From JBNJEM01 sp051745935 (GTDB lineage Bacteria; Planctomycetota; Planctomycetia; Pirellulales; Pirellulaceae), in the NCBI GenBank assembly GCA_051745935.1, contig JBNJEM010000120.1, forward strand, positions 1 through 14,716: DNA of 14,716 nucleotides, written 5' to 3'. Position numbers and translations under genes: made by a program. Below, one piece after another: positions 14,624 through 14,716 of the stretch. Below the pieces are notes generated by a model, which was not told where the DNA came from, searched no databases, and saw only the letters and a list, made by a program, of their open reading frames with translations. How positions within the stretch are numbered: the first letter of the stretch is position 1; every line of letters begins with the position of its first letter.

Positions 14624-14716
14624 TCAGGCGGTTGGATTTTTCCGGGTGGAAAGCTGCCCGACGCAAGCCGTCCTCCCGTTGGTCGGACTCGCGGCGGAGA
14701 AAGTCATCCGAGACCG
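14624..14716 (+). repeat. 99-bp repeat family, copy 6 (cut by the window end)
   Basis: Forward copy from TCAGGCGG, beginning 76 nt after the DUF58 stop codon and running off the window. Contains the shared 20-mer and the hairpin GGGTGG-AAAG-CTGCCC. Left flank CTATAT matches the complement of the border of unit B. Nothing else is recognised in 14549-14623. Confidence 0.92.

Overview
The window is about 14.7 kb of moderately GC-rich bacterial DNA and looks like a planctomycete (Planctomycetota). The grounds are an unusually long YidC with a basic C-terminal tail, a Gfo/Idh/MocA oxidoreductase with a Tat-type signal, a MoxR/DUF58 pair, frequent GTG starts, and long intergenic spaces filled with dispersed palindromic repeats. 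The assignment is an inference from gene style; there is no rRNA or other marker gene here.

Layout. Positions 1-756 hold no convincing gene, only repeats and hairpins. Two paralogous calcineurin-like metallophosphoesterases follow in tandem on the + strand (757-1518 and 1813-2562). After a 440-nt gap comes yidC (3003-5555, +), whose periplasmic region appears to contain an inserted PDZ-like domain. A 680-nt non-coding stretch separates it from a convergent three-gene sugar ABC transporter operon on the - strand, transcribed in the order binding lipoprotein (9664-8693), double ATPase (8703-7180), permease (7195-6236). Adjacent genes in that operon overlap by 11 and 16 nt. A 544-nt divergent region with a promoter candidate and a partial repeat leads to a secreted-type Gfo/Idh/MocA oxidoreductase (10209-11615, +). 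The window ends with a MoxR AAA+ ATPase (11936-12892, +) and a DUF58 membrane protein (13241-14548, +), split by two tandem 99-bp repeat units.

How the genes relate. The ABC transporter and the divergent oxidoreductase probably form a sugar or polyol uptake and oxidation locus; the substrate cannot be read from sequence, and no dedicated regulator is present. MoxR and DUF58 are a widespread functional pair. YidC inserts proteins into the inner membrane. The two phosphoesterases form their own duplicated unit.

The most notable non-gene content is a family of roughly 99-bp repeats with six recognisable copies (both orientations, all intergenic, one exact tandem pair) that can fold into a hairpin with compensatory changes. 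There is also a second dispersed repeat in two inverted copies and a 116-bp REP-like double palindrome. I saw no CRISPR array, tRNA, rRNA, transposase or defence system.
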